In this document: piece by piece, positions 7,115 through 15,250 of the stretch
How the letters are laid out: every line of letters begins with the position of its first letter
How positions within the stretch are numbered: the first letter of the stretch is position 1
NCBI GenBank assembly: GCA_900547285.1
Contig: URGF01000025.1
Span: 1 to 20,066 of the forward strand
Length of the DNA stretch: 20,066 nucleotides
Direction: 5' to 3'
Source: an uncultured Collinsella sp.
GTDB taxonomy: Bacteria; Actinomycetota; Coriobacteriia; Coriobacteriales; Coriobacteriaceae
Made by a program: the position numbers and the translations under genes
The notes under the pieces: generated by a model
Databases searched by the model: none
Told to the model about the DNA's origin: nothing
What the model saw: only the letters and a program-made list of their open reading frames with translations

Positions 7115-7966
7115 ATGGCAAACGGATTGCTTTTGCGGCTTCGCGAGCGTGAGCTCAGCGCGAGCCCGGCGGAACGCAATGTCATCGCATATGTAAGCGC
7201 TCATCCGCACGAGGTGGTCGGGCTGTCCGTCCGCGGTCTTGCCGATGCCACGTTCTCCTCACCCTCGAGCATTTTGCGCTTTTGCAAGCGCTTGGGTTTT
7301 GCGGGCTACAAGGAGTTCCAGCGCGAACTGATTGCCGAGCTGGCGCTCTTGGGTGACAAGAAAGACGTTGCCCTCGAGGACATCTCCATGGATGACAGCG
7401 TCGAACGTATCGTGGGGAAGGTGATGAAAAGCAACGTGCGCACGATCGAAGCGACGGCGCGAACGCTCGATTACACCGTCTTGGAGCGATGTGCGGCCTA
7501 TCTTAAGCGGGCACGCGCGGTCAATCTGTTCGGTATCGGTGCCTCTCGTTTGGTCGCGCACGATCTGGCGCAAAAGCTCATGCGTGTCGACAAAGAGTGC
7601 CATCTGTACGACGACTGGCATGATCAGCTCTTGTGTGCCAAGAACATGCATGAGGGCGATATGGCAATCGCCTTTAGCTACTCGGGCTTGACGCAAGAGG
7701 TGCTGGACTGCGCCGCCGAGGCCCAACGTCACAACTGTCCCGTTGTGGCCGTGACCAAAGTAGATGGATCATCCAAGCTTGCCACCATGGCCGATGCCGT
7801 GCTCGGCGTCGCTGCGAGTGAGCCCTTGGTCCGCAGCGGTGCCATGGCTTCGCGTATGGCCCAGCTTATGGTTGTCGATGCCCTGTACGCTGCTTACGTT
7901 GCCAGCGACTACGAACGGGCGACGCATGTCATTAAGCAAAACTACATCGAGAAACAGGAAAGATGA
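7115..7966 (+). CDS. murR: MurR/RpiR-family transcriptional regulator
   Basis: This is a sugar-phosphate-responsive regulator: an N-terminal RpiR helix-turn-helix (about residues 1-77, with LADATFSSPSSILRFCKRLG as the recognition region) is joined to a SIS sugar-phosphate-binding domain (about 125-255, FGIGASRLVAHDLAQKL and FSYSGLTQEVLD). In the E. coli system MurR represses murQP and is released by MurNAc-6-phosphate; the same is inferred here from the adjacent murQ, murP and mupG genes. The protein has 283 residues, normal for the family. The ATG at 7115 is preferred over a GTG at 7106, because the GTG is part of the ribosome site CGGAGGTG. Only 10 bases separate its stop from murQ, so both are probably on one mRNA. 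Confidence 0.88.
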   Translation: MANGLLLRLRERELSASPAERNVIAYVSAHPHEVVGLSVRGLADATFSSPSSILRFCKRLGFAGYKEFQRELIAELALLGDKKDVALEDISMDDSVERIVGKVMKSNVRTIEATARTLDYTVLERCAAYLKRARAVNLFGIGASRLVAHDLAQKLMRVDKECHLYDDWHDQLLCAKNMHEGDMAIAFSYSGLTQEVLDCAAEAQRHNCPVVAVTKVDGSSKLATMADAVLGVAASEPLVRSGAMASRMAQLMVVDALYAAYVASDYERATHVIKQNYIEKQER

Positions 7967-7976
7967 GGTGAATGAA

Positions 7977-8900
<924 letters not shown>

Positions 8901-8957
8901 GTGCGCGGCGTGAGCTGATATGACATCCAGACGAGATACCCAATACAAGGAGGAGTT

Positions 8958-10388
8958 ATGACGAACAAAGAGCTGGCTCAAAAGCTGCTGGACCTTTTGG
9001 GCGGTAAAGACAACGTGCTCGCAAACGCGGCGTGCATGACGCGCCTGCGCGTGACCGTCAAAGACACGGGCAGCGTCGACACGGAGGGTATTAAGGCACT
9101 CGACGGCGTGATGGGCTTGGTCGAGGACGACACGATGCAGATCGTGCTGGGGCCGGGCAAGGTGAATAAGGTGCTCGAGGAGTTCTCCAAGCTCACCGGC
9201 CTTGCGAAAGGCGTTGCTGACGAGAGCGTGGTTGACGCTGCGGCCACAAACAAGGCCGCGCAGAAGGCCAAGTACGAGTCCAAGCCGGTTCAGGCCTTCC
9301 TCAAGAAGATTTCCAATGTCTTCGTCGCCCTGCTTCCCGGCATCATTGCGGCTGGCCTCATCAACGGCATCTGCAACGTCATTAACGTCTCGACGGCAGG
9401 CGCGCTTGCAGGCGAGTGGTGGTACCAGGGCATTCGTTCCATGGGCTGGGCCCTGTTTGCCTATCTGCCCATCTTGGTGGGCTATAACGCGGCACGTGAG
9501 TTTGGTGGCTCCGCTGCGCTGGGCGGCATCGCCGGCATGATGTGTATTGCCAACAGTGCCATGCCCCTGCTTGCGCCTGGCGCGGCTGATCCTGCCACTG
9601 CCATTCTGCTGCCGCTCACCAATGCACAGTACAACCCCGCAGCGGGCGGCATGATCGCGGCTCTTATCGCCGGCGCATTTTTTGCCTGGATGGAGCGTCA
9701 GATTCGCAAGGTTATGCCCAACGCACTCGACACGTTCTTGTCCCCGCTGCTGGTGCTCATCATCGGCGCCTTTGCTCTGATGCTCGTCATCCAGCCGGTT
9801 GGCGCATGGCTGACGACTGCCATCTTTAGCGTTTTGACCTTTATCTTCGAGAAGCTGGGCGTCCTGGGTGGCTATATCCTGTCGGCAGGCTTCTTGCCGC
9901 TGGTTTCCGTCGGCCTGCATCAGGCGCTCACGCCGATCCACGCTATGCTCAACGATCCCGACGGCGCTACCAAGGGCATCAATTACCTGCTTCCCATCCT
10001 TATGATGGCTGGCGGCGGTCAGGTCGGTGCCGGTCTGGCGCTGTACTTTAAGACCAAGAACGCCAAGCTCAAGAAGTACGTCGCAGAGTCCATTCCCGTT
10101 GGAATCCTCGGTGTGGGCGAGCCTCTGATGTATGCTGTTACGCTGCCGCTCGTTCGTCCGTTTGTGACGGCCTGCCTGGGTGCCGGATTTGGCGGCGCGC
10201 TCGCGGCGCTGCTTCACATCGGCACGGTTTCTCAGGGCGTTTCCGGTCTGTTTGGCCTGCTGATCGTCGTTCCTGGCCAGCAGCTCGGTTACGTTGCCGC
10301 TATGCTGCTTGCCTATGCCGCCGGCTTTGTCCTGACGTGGTTCTTTGGCGTCGACGAGCAGAAGATCGACGAGTTCTTTGGCGAATAG
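8958..10388 (+). CDS. murP: PTS EIIBC, probably MurNAc-specific (MurP-like)
   Basis: This membrane permease takes up and phosphorylates an amino sugar, probably MurNAc or a MurNAc disaccharide given its neighbours. The EIIB domain (about 1-85) has the phosphorylated cysteine Cys26 in AACMTRLR. The EIIC domain (about 105-476) has many membrane segments and the GVGEPLMYAVTLPL substrate-site motif. There is no EIIA domain, so a glucose-type EIIA from another locus must donate the phosphate, as known for E. coli MurP. The 476 residues fit the glucose-superfamily EIIBC size. ATG at 8958 follows AAGGAGG closely. The sugar assignment rests on context; the protein alone shows a glucose/sucrose-family EIIBC. 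Confidence 0.85.
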   Translation: MTNKELAQKLLDLLGGKDNVLANAACMTRLRVTVKDTGSVDTEGIKALDGVMGLVEDDTMQIVLGPGKVNKVLEEFSKLTGLAKGVADESVVDAAATNKAAQKAKYESKPVQAFLKKISNVFVALLPGIIAAGLINGICNVINVSTAGALAGEWWYQGIRSMGWALFAYLPILVGYNAAREFGGSAALGGIAGMMCIANSAMPLLAPGAADPATAILLPLTNAQYNPAAGGMIAALIAGAFFAWMERQIRKVMPNALDTFLSPLLVLIIGAFALMLVIQPVGAWLTTAIFSVLTFIFEKLGVLGGYILSAGFLPLVSVGLHQALTPIHAMLNDPDGATKGINYLLPILMMAGGGQVGAGLALYFKTKNAKLKKYVAESIPVGILGVGEPLMYAVTLPLVRPFVTACLGAGFGGALAALLHIGTVSQGVSGLFGLLIVVPGQQLGYVAAMLLAYAAGFVLTWFFGVDEQKIDEFFGE

Positions 10389-10396
10389 TTTGATAT

Positions 10397-10423
10397 CGCG
10401 AGCCGTGTTGCTCAGGGCTCGCG
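10397..10423. other. Hairpin after murP
   Basis: CGCGAGCC (10397-10404) pairs exactly with GGCTCGCG (10416-10423). There is no T tract, so it is more likely an mRNA 3'-stabilising hairpin or part of a two-hairpin leader with the next structure than a terminator. Confidence 0.5.
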
Positions 10424-10455
10424 GCGCGCGGCAGATTTCTTGATGCTATGGTTGT

Positions 10456-10490
10456 GCCGGTGGGGCTAACTGCTCCGCCGGCCTTTTTTA
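10456..10490 (+). terminator. Terminator-like hairpin touching the mupG ribosome site
   Basis: An 11-bp stem (10456-10466 with 10472-10482, two G-U pairs) has a 5-base loop and then C and six T. The T tract runs directly into AAAGGAG (10490-10496), the mupG ribosome site. It can end the murQP transcript, but because almost no DNA remains for a promoter before mupG, it may be an attenuator for mupG. An extended -10-like TGCTATGGT (10444-10452) just ahead of the stem could start a short leader. Confidence 0.75.
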
Positions 10491-10505
10491 AAGGAGCGTT
10501 GAAAC

Positions 10506-11558
10506 GTGAAAACGGGTATTTCGATTTATCTTTCCAGCCCTCTGCAGGATATTGAGCGGACAATTGAGCGTGGTGCCGCGGCGGGTGCGCGCTATGCGTT
10601 CACCTCGCTGCATATTCCCGAGGATGGGGGAGCGGCGTATGCCGATAAGGTCCGTCATGTGCTGTCGCTGCTTTCCGCCCGCGGCATTGCGCTCATTGCC
10701 GATGTGGGGCCTCGCACGTGCGATTTGCTCGGGCTTGAGCGCATCGAGGACCTGCGCGATCTGGGGCTGGAATACCTTCGTTTGGACTATGGCTTTAGCG
10801 CCCAGCGGGTCGCGGAGCTGTCCGGTGTATTTCGCATTGTGGTCAATGCATCGACGGTGAGTTCTGATGAAATCGCATCGTGGCGTGAGGCCGGTGCCGA
10901 TGTGACTCGTTTTGCCGCCTGCCACAATTTTTACCCCAAGCCTTATACCGGTTTAGCTCTGGAGGACATTGCTCGGGTGAATCTTCGTCTTGCGGCGCTT
11001 GGATTCGAAATCATGGCTTTTGTGCCGGGCGATGCTAACGTTCGCGGGCCGGTATTCGAGGGACTGCCGACGGTCGAGACGCAGCGCGGTCGCGCGTCAA
11101 AGGTTGCTCTCAATATGCTTGAGCTTGCACATGGCGCCGATTGCGACATTGTGTTGGTCGGCGACCCCGATCTTTCCGATGCGGGCTGGGCGCAGTTTGC
11201 TCAAGTTTCCGCCGGATACGTGGACCTGCAATGCGAGCTTGAGCCCGGTTATGCCTATGTGCGCGGGCAGATTCATCACGACCGGCCCGACTCGAGTGTC
11301 CTCATCTTTAGGTCTCAGGAGTCACGTACGACGCATAAGCCGGATTCCGTGCCGACGGATGCCGGAGCCGGCCTGCCGCGAAAGGCGGGGTCGATCGCTG
11401 TGAGCAATAGCGGATATGGGCGCTACGAAGGCGAGCTTGAGATTGCGCGGGTCGATCTTCCCGGTGACGAGCGCATGAACGTTGCGGGCCATATCACGCC
11501 CGAGGCAATGGAGCTGCTGCCGTTCATCAAACGCGGATTCGGGGTACGGTTCGTTTAG
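10506..11558 (+). CDS. mupG: 6-phospho-N-acetylmuramidase MupG (DUF871)
   Basis: MupG hydrolyses the disaccharide MurNAc-6-phosphate-GlcNAc in the cytoplasm, releasing MurNAc-6-phosphate for MurQ and GlcNAc. The 350 residues match the DUF871 family, which was shown to be MupG in Staphylococcus aureus. The N-terminal TIM-barrel (about 1-235) starts with GISIYLSSP and includes FTSLHIPED, YLRLDYGF, ACHNFYPKPYTGL and FVPGDANVRGPVFEGLPTVE. The C-terminal barrel domain (about 240-350) includes NSGYGRYEGELEI. The GTG start at 10506 has AAAGGAG 9 bases before it. Position right after murR-murQ-murP gives the S. aureus-type gene set in a different order. The hairpin just before it suggests separate control. 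Confidence 0.9.
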   Translation: MKTGISIYLSSPLQDIERTIERGAAAGARYAFTSLHIPEDGGAAYADKVRHVLSLLSARGIALIADVGPRTCDLLGLERIEDLRDLGLEYLRLDYGFSAQRVAELSGVFRIVVNASTVSSDEIASWREAGADVTRFAACHNFYPKPYTGLALEDIARVNLRLAALGFEIMAFVPGDANVRGPVFEGLPTVETQRGRASKVALNMLELAHGADCDIVLVGDPDLSDAGWAQFAQVSAGYVDLQCELEPGYAYVRGQIHHDRPDSSVLIFRSQESRTTHKPDSVPTDAGAGLPRKAGSIAVSNSGYGRYEGELEIARVDLPGDERMNVAGHITPEAMELLPFIKRGFGVRFV

Positions 11559-11571
11559 CGTGTGACCCGTG

Positions 11572-11580
11572 GGCTACAAT
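11572..11580 (+). promoter_or_regulatory. Possible -10 element of the ArsC-like gene
   Basis: GGCTACAAT ends at 11580, 70 bases before the start codon and just after the mupG stop. No good -35 is seen. Confidence 0.4.
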
Positions 11581-11650
11581 TGGCCCATCATGCGAAGGCG
11601 CCTCGTGTGGCGTGTGCCTGCGTTGGCCGATCTATATTCGGAGGATTCCC

Positions 11651-12010
11651 ATGACCGTACTGTTTGTTGAATATCCCAAGTGCTCGACCTGTAAGAAGGC
11701 CAAGGCATGGCTGGACGAACACGGGGTAGAGTATATCGACCGCGATATCGTTTTGGACAATCCCACGGCTGATGAGCTTGCGACCTGGATTGCTCGTTCG
11801 GGACTGCCGGTGCGGCGCTTCTTTAATTCGTCGGGCATGAAATATCGAGAGCTGGGCCTGAAGGCGCGTCTAGATGCGGGCATGACGGATCGGGAGTGCT
11901 ACGAGCTGCTGGCGACCGACGGCATGCTGGTTAAGCGTCCGCTGTTGGTGGGCGACGACTTTGCGATTCCCGGCTTTAGGGAATCGGCTTGGGTCGAGGC
12001 GTTGCTGTAG
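11651..12010 (+). CDS. ArsC/Spx-family thioredoxin-fold protein
   Basis: The 119-residue protein belongs to the ArsC/Spx/MgsR group: FVEYPKCSTCKKAKAWLDEHG has the CxxC pair Cys11 and Cys14 near the N-terminus. The usual arginine-containing segments RRFFNSSGMKYRELG and VKRPLLVGDD follow. It could be a glutaredoxin-linked arsenate reductase-like enzyme, a YffB-like protein or a redox regulator. No ars operon genes are close, so arsenic resistance is not supported. The ATG at 11651 has CGGAGGA (11639-11645) upstream and fits the family start; an in-frame upstream start lacks this. The gene has its own probable promoter and ends 7 bases before the palindrome array. Confidence 0.87.
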   Translation: MTVLFVEYPKCSTCKKAKAWLDEHGVEYIDRDIVLDNPTADELATWIARSGLPVRRFFNSSGMKYRELGLKARLDAGMTDRECYELLATDGMLVKRPLLVGDDFAIPGFRESAWVEALL

Positions 12011-12015
12011 CGGCT

Positions 12016-12190
12016 GCGGAAAGTGCGACCCGGAATTCGCTTCCAGAATGGGATGCGCTTTCCCAAAGTGGCCGGTTGCGGAAAGCACGTCCCATTCTGA
12101 GCTTCGATTGTGGGACACGGTTTCCGGTTGAGGGCTCGACGGGAAAGTGGGGACCAGTTTGAGCTTGAAATCTGGGACGCACTTTCCGCC
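12016..12190. repeat. Array of three related palindromes
   Basis: Three units of about 50 bp follow one another: 12016-12064, 12078-12127 and 12141-12190. Each has a left arm of the form GGAAAG-N-N-C/G-N-N-CCC and a right arm of the form GGGA-N-N-C/G-N-N-TTTCC, so each can form a hairpin. Units 2 and 3 also share the inner AGCTT. The arms are not identical between units, which suggests old copies or exchange between family members. The array fills the space between the ArsC-like gene and the convergent gene at 12207. It may serve as a two-way terminator. Confidence 0.75.
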
Positions 12191-12206
12191 GGCGGGCCTG
12201 CCCCAG

Positions 12207-12617
12207 TCAGTCCGCCAGCTGTGCCCATTCGTGCGGATCGTAGACCTTTACGTGTTTGTTGGGCTTGCCGCTCCAGTACTCCTCGTCCATAAAGGGCAGA
12301 TATGCCTGAACGCCGGGGCAGATAAAGGGAATCCGCTGCTGTTGCAGTCGCTCGCGCTGGCGCTGCTCCAGGTGCGCCTCGGATATGACGGTCGGCATAC
12401 CGGACAACTCGACGAGGCTTGCCTGGATTCGCTTAAGGTCGGGGAGTCCCGCGTGCCATGACATCCGCATGATCAAAAAGGATGCACGGCGGTATTTTGC
12501 CTGCACCACAGTAATGGCGGGGCGCAGTGTGGGATGGATTTTGTCCCGTTCGGGCCAAAGGTCGGCAGTGATCTCGAGGCCCAGGGTCTCCCATAGGTAA
12601 TCAAGCTCTTCGTCCAT
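12207..12617 (-). CDS. Small protein of unknown function
   Basis: This 136-residue protein is not recognised with confidence. It starts MDEELDYLWETLG and is acidic at the N-terminus. A central segment with KYRRASFLIMRMSWHAGLPD precedes a helical LEQRQRERLQQQRIPFICPG stretch, and QAYLPFMDEEYW follows. The IPFICPG...YLPF arrangement recalls a segment seen in some MarR/HTH-like regulators, but this is only a resemblance and the usual winged-helix part is not evident, so the protein may be a shortened relative. The ATG at 12617 has GAGGT upstream. It is convergent to the ArsC-like gene and ends 17 bases from the palindrome array. Confidence 0.65.
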   Translation of the reverse strand: MDEELDYLWETLGLEITADLWPERDKIHPTLRPAITVVQAKYRRASFLIMRMSWHAGLPDLKRIQASLVELSGMPTVISEAHLEQRQRERLQQQRIPFICPGVQAYLPFMDEEYWSGKPNKHVKVYDPHEWAQLAD

Positions 12618-12782
12618 GGTACCTCGATATCTACGCGATCATTGATACTTCGATTGTGTTGCCTGGTGCTATCGTTTTCGCGGTAGAATCTGCCAACGGT
12701 TGACGGCTACCGCTCGCGGTGTTTTGCCCTTCGTGTACAGCGGTCGGCTTCACAGGTCCTTCACGGGTTGGACTAAATTAGG

Positions 12783-12817
12783 CCAATTTGACTGAATTTC
12801 AAAAAAGTCAAAATTGG
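12783..12817. promoter_or_regulatory. AT-rich dyad ahead of the tRNA promoter
   Basis: CCAATTTGAC (12783-12792) and GTCAAAATTGG (12807-12817) are inverted, with one extra A. The dyad ends 4 bases before the -35 of the tRNA promoter. It could be an UP-like or regulator-binding element; function unknown. Confidence 0.45.
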
Positions 12818-12820
12818 GGC

Positions 12821-12849
12821 TTGCGTCACGGCGAGACTTCCCGTATATT
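12821..12849 (+). promoter_or_regulatory. Promoter of the tRNA-Gln/tRNA-Glu unit
   Basis: TTGCGT (-35, 12821-12826), a 17-base spacer and TATATT (-10, 12844-12849) make the best sigma-70-like promoter in the window. It stands 45 bases before tRNA-Gln. Confidence 0.65.
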
Positions 12850-12893
12850 TCTTTCTTGCGCAAAGGCACAGCCGAGCGCAGCGATGCAGTCAT

Positions 12894-12967
12894 TGGGATG
12901 TCGTCTAATGGCAGGACAGCGGATTCTGGTTCCGTCAATGGGGGTTCGACTCCCTCCATCCCAGCCA
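12894..12967 (+). tRNA. tRNA-Gln (anticodon CTG)
   Basis: A full cloverleaf is visible: acceptor TGGGATG (12894-12900) with CATCCCA (12957-12963), discriminator G and encoded CCA. The D-arm is GTCT...AGGAC, the anticodon stem is GCGGA with TCCGT, and the anticodon CTG is at 12926-12928. The T-arm has GGTTCGACTCC. The CTG anticodon decodes CAG. It shares a transcript with the next tRNA. Confidence 0.95.
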
Positions 12968-12984
12968 TTGCATTTGCTACATAT

Positions 12985-13061
12985 GGCCCGTTCGTCTAGC
13001 GGTTTAGGACGCCGCCCTCTCAAGGCGGAGATCACCAGTTCGAATCTGGTACGGGCTACCA
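12985..13061 (+). tRNA. tRNA-Glu (anticodon CTC)
   Basis: The acceptor GGCCCGT (12985-12991) pairs with ACGGGCT (13051-13057), with a G-U first pair, then A and encoded CCA. The anticodon stem CCGCC/GGCGG holds the loop CTCTCAA, with anticodon CTC at 13019-13021. The T-arm is CCAGTTCGAATCTGG. It decodes GAG, the preferred glutamate codon in this window. It starts 17 bases after tRNA-Gln. Confidence 0.95.
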
Positions 13062-13071
13062 CGCATCTGAT

Positions 13072-13104
13072 ACCCGGTCTTCCCATGGAAGGCCGGGTTT
13101 TTTA
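13072..13104 (+). terminator. Terminator after the tRNA pair
   Basis: A 12-bp stem (13072-13083 with 13087-13098, one G-U) closes a 3-base loop and is followed by six T. It ends the two-tRNA transcript 10 bases after tRNA-Glu. Confidence 0.9.
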
Positions 13105-13169
13105 TTTTCAAACAACCGTCTGCAATTCCCGTTTGAACCAGAGCTTTGCGTTCTGCCTATGGCCCTTAC

Positions 13170-13178
13170 GGGTACAAT
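13170..13178 (+). promoter_or_regulatory. Possible -10 element of the flippase-like gene
   Basis: CGGGTACAAT ends at 13178, 33 bases ahead of the start codon. The -35 is unclear (TTTGCG at 13145 is too far). Confidence 0.45.
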
Positions 13179-13211
13179 AACCAAGATATTTTGACTGTTA
13201 GAAGGAGTCTC

Positions 13212-14519
13212 ATGACGGAGTCCTCTCAGCATACGTCTAAGCCCCAGGTCGAGGTTGAGGCCTCGGGCGGAGATGACAATAAGAGCGCACGCCGCGGCGC
13301 CATCTTTATCGGCGTCGTGCTGGTGGGTTATATCGTCTATCTGGTGGTAACCGGGCAGATGGGGCAGTTCTGGGCCGCTATGTCGAGCGTCCAGGCGCCA
13401 TGGCTCGTTATCGCGTGTCTTTGCATGTTCCTGTACCTGTTCTTTGGCATTGTGGCCTATGCGATCGCCGTTTGGCTCGACCCTTATTCGCCCGTCGGCA
13501 TTCGCGACCTGATCTCGGTCGAGGCGAGCGGTATCTTCTTTGGCAACCTGACGCCCATGATGATGGGCTCTACGCCCGCCCAGATTTACCGCCTGACCAA
13601 GGCAGGCCAAAATGTCGGCGAGGCCGGTGCCACGCAGTTCACGCGCTTTATCGTGTATCAGTTTGGCCTCGTTGCCTGGGGCGCCATTCTGCTGCTTGCC
13701 CGAATGCCGTTTTTCGCCGAGCGCTATGGCGACATGACGCTGCTGTGCGTCTTTAGCTTTGGCGGTCACTGCTGCATTCTGCTTGGCATCTTTGCCGTCG
13801 CGCTCATGCCTAAGAGCGTCACGCGCGTCGCGCACTGCATTATCAATTGGCTCGAGCGAATGGGCGTCTCGGCCACCAAGATTGAGGGCTGGCGTACGTT
13901 TGTCGACGGCGAAATCTACTCTTTCTCCGAGAAGTTCAAGCTTTCAGCCGGCCACTTTTCGTCCATGCTGCTCACGGTGGTCATCACCATGATGCAGCTC
14001 GCGTTTTTCTACCTCGTGCCGTATTTCCTGATGCTTGCCTTTGGCCACCACGAGGTCGACTTTTTCTCGGTCATGGCCGCGAGCGCCTTTGTCCAGCTGT
14101 TGAGCTCTGCGGTCCCCTTGCCCGGTGGAACTGGTGGCGCTGAGGGCGGCTTTGCATTGTTCTTGGGTCATTTCTTTGGGTCGGCTTCGACCGCCGGCTA
14201 TCTGCTGTGGCGCCTCATTACGTTTATTGCGCCGACCATTTTGGCTGCGCCCCTGTTGGGCCTTAAGAGCGCCCACAACGAGAGCATCCATGCGCGCTGG
14301 GATCGCGTGATGCGCAAACTCGGCCGCACGCCTCAGACGCCCTCTGCGCCCACTAAGCCGCACCCCACGAATGCTGTTACCGTTGATCCCAAGAAGCACG
14401 CTCAGAAGGCTTCTGGGACCGCTAAGCCGGCTCATAAAGCCTATGTGCGCCAGACAGGCGACGGTATTCGCGTATCTCCGTCGGCACTCAATAAGAAGAA
14501 GCACCCTAAGTCGCAGTAG
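13212..14519 (+). CDS. Flippase-like integral membrane protein (LPG_synthase_TM/UPF0104)
   Basis: The 435-residue protein has about eight predicted membrane helices and the marks of the family that forms the flippase half of MprF: GIFFGNLTPMMMGSTPAQIY (107-126) and AVPLPGGTGGAEGGFALFLG (300-319). Homologues without the synthase domain are thought to move lipids or lipid-linked precursors across the membrane; the substrate here is unknown. The synthase half of MprF is absent. A cytoplasmic tail of about 70 residues (from 365) is rich in Lys, Pro and Thr. The ATG at 13212 has GAAGGAGT just upstream; an in-frame upstream start would lie over the promoter. The gene stands alone between the tRNA terminator and tetR. 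Confidence 0.85.
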   Translation: MTESSQHTSKPQVEVEASGGDDNKSARRGAIFIGVVLVGYIVYLVVTGQMGQFWAAMSSVQAPWLVIACLCMFLYLFFGIVAYAIAVWLDPYSPVGIRDLISVEASGIFFGNLTPMMMGSTPAQIYRLTKAGQNVGEAGATQFTRFIVYQFGLVAWGAILLLARMPFFAERYGDMTLLCVFSFGGHCCILLGIFAVALMPKSVTRVAHCIINWLERMGVSATKIEGWRTFVDGEIYSFSEKFKLSAGHFSSMLLTVVITMMQLAFFYLVPYFLMLAFGHHEVDFFSVMAASAFVQLLSSAVPLPGGTGGAEGGFALFLGHFFGSASTAGYLLWRLITFIAPTILAAPLLGLKSAHNESIHARWDRVMRKLGRTPQTPSAPTKPHPTNAVTVDPKKHAQKASGTAKPAHKAYVRQTGDGIRVSPSALNKKKHPKSQ

Positions 14520-14555
14520 GGCAGTCGTGCGTTCTTCATATTGCCGGGCTTTTTT
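14520..14555 (+). terminator. Weak possible terminator after the flippase-like gene
   Basis: GGCAGT (14520-14525) can pair with ATTGCC (14540-14545), and a run of six T follows at 14550-14555. The stem is short and the T run is 4 bases away, so this is tentative. Confidence 0.3.
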
Positions 14556-14568
14556 GTGCCGGATGGGG

Positions 14569-14574
14569 GATAAT
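14569..14574 (+). promoter_or_regulatory. Possible -10 element of the TetR gene
   Basis: GGGGGATAAT ends at 14574, 61 bases before the ATG. No matching -35 at the standard distance was found. Confidence 0.35.
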
Positions 14575-14635
14575 CCTCTTACGTAGATTATCTCTCATCT
14601 GTTGATGAATGCCCGCATATCGAAGGGACACGCCC

Positions 14636-15247
14636 ATGGCCACCAGCAAACCGCGTATTGATCGCCGCATCGTTCGCAGCCGCAATGCCATCCTTTCCGC
14701 TTTCGAGCGCCTGCTCATGGAAAAGCCGCTGGCAGACATTACGGTGAGTGCCATCGCGCGCGAGGCCAATGTCGACCGCAAGACCTTTTACGTGCACTTT
14801 GGTACGGTTGATGGCTTGCTCGATGCCATTGCCGTCGATGTGGTGGAGATGATTGTCGACTCGGTCGAGAAAACGCTTGCCTCCATGGGCGGCGATACCA
14901 ACGAACGCGCCCTGGGCGCGGCGGCGACCTTCTTTAAAACCGTTAACGAGGCACTGTGCGACAACCTGGTACTCAATCGTCAGCTGATCGAGAACATTCC
15001 GCTCGATGATTTTATGGCTCGTCTTCGTGCGCCGCTCGAACACGAGATTGCCGAGCGCGATCTGCTGCCCCAAGGTCTCAAGGACGAGATGTTCGACTAT
15101 TATCTGGCGTTTTTGCTGTCGGGTATTATCGGTATCTATCGCACGTGGGCCCTGTCTGATGGCTCGGTTCCTATCGAGCGCGTCTCGGAGGTCGCCAACG
15201 ACCTGACTCTCAATGGCCTGTCGAGCCTGGAATCTCGCTTGGATTAG
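14636..15247 (+). CDS. TetR/AcrR-family transcriptional regulator
   Basis: The 203-residue protein has the typical N-terminal TetR helix-turn-helix at about residues 15-62: RNAILSAFERLLMEKPLADI, then TVSAIAREANVDRKTFYVHF. The C-terminal ligand-binding domain is variable and gives no clue to the inducer. The ATG at 14636 has GAAGGGA upstream and starts the family-type basic leader MATSKPRIDRRIVRSR; an ATG/GTG 27 bases earlier is less likely. No divergent target gene is adjacent. The neighbours are the flippase-like gene on the same strand and the IS3 remnant, so the target is unknown. Confidence 0.9.
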   Translation: MATSKPRIDRRIVRSRNAILSAFERLLMEKPLADITVSAIAREANVDRKTFYVHFGTVDGLLDAIAVDVVEMIVDSVEKTLASMGGDTNERALGAAATFFKTVNEALCDNLVLNRQLIENIPLDDFMARLRAPLEHEIAERDLLPQGLKDEMFDYYLAFLLSGIIGIYRTWALSDGSVPIERVSEVANDLTLNGLSSLESRLD

Positions 15248-15250
15248 GCG

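Noticed and set aside
11651..12010. Arsenic resistance operon
   Set aside because: Only a single ArsC/Spx-fold gene is present, without ArsR, ArsB or Acr3 nearby; a general redox role is as likely.
12016..12190. CRISPR array
   Set aside because: Units are palindromes with diverged arms and no regular unique spacers between identical repeats; no cas genes are present.
11870..12228. Several short frames in the area of the triple palindrome array
   Set aside because: Their residues come from repeated hairpin arms; there are no ribosome sites and no protein-like composition.
12894..13061. Integration site for a mobile island at the tRNA pair
   Set aside because: No integrase gene and no duplicated tRNA 3' end were seen in the window.
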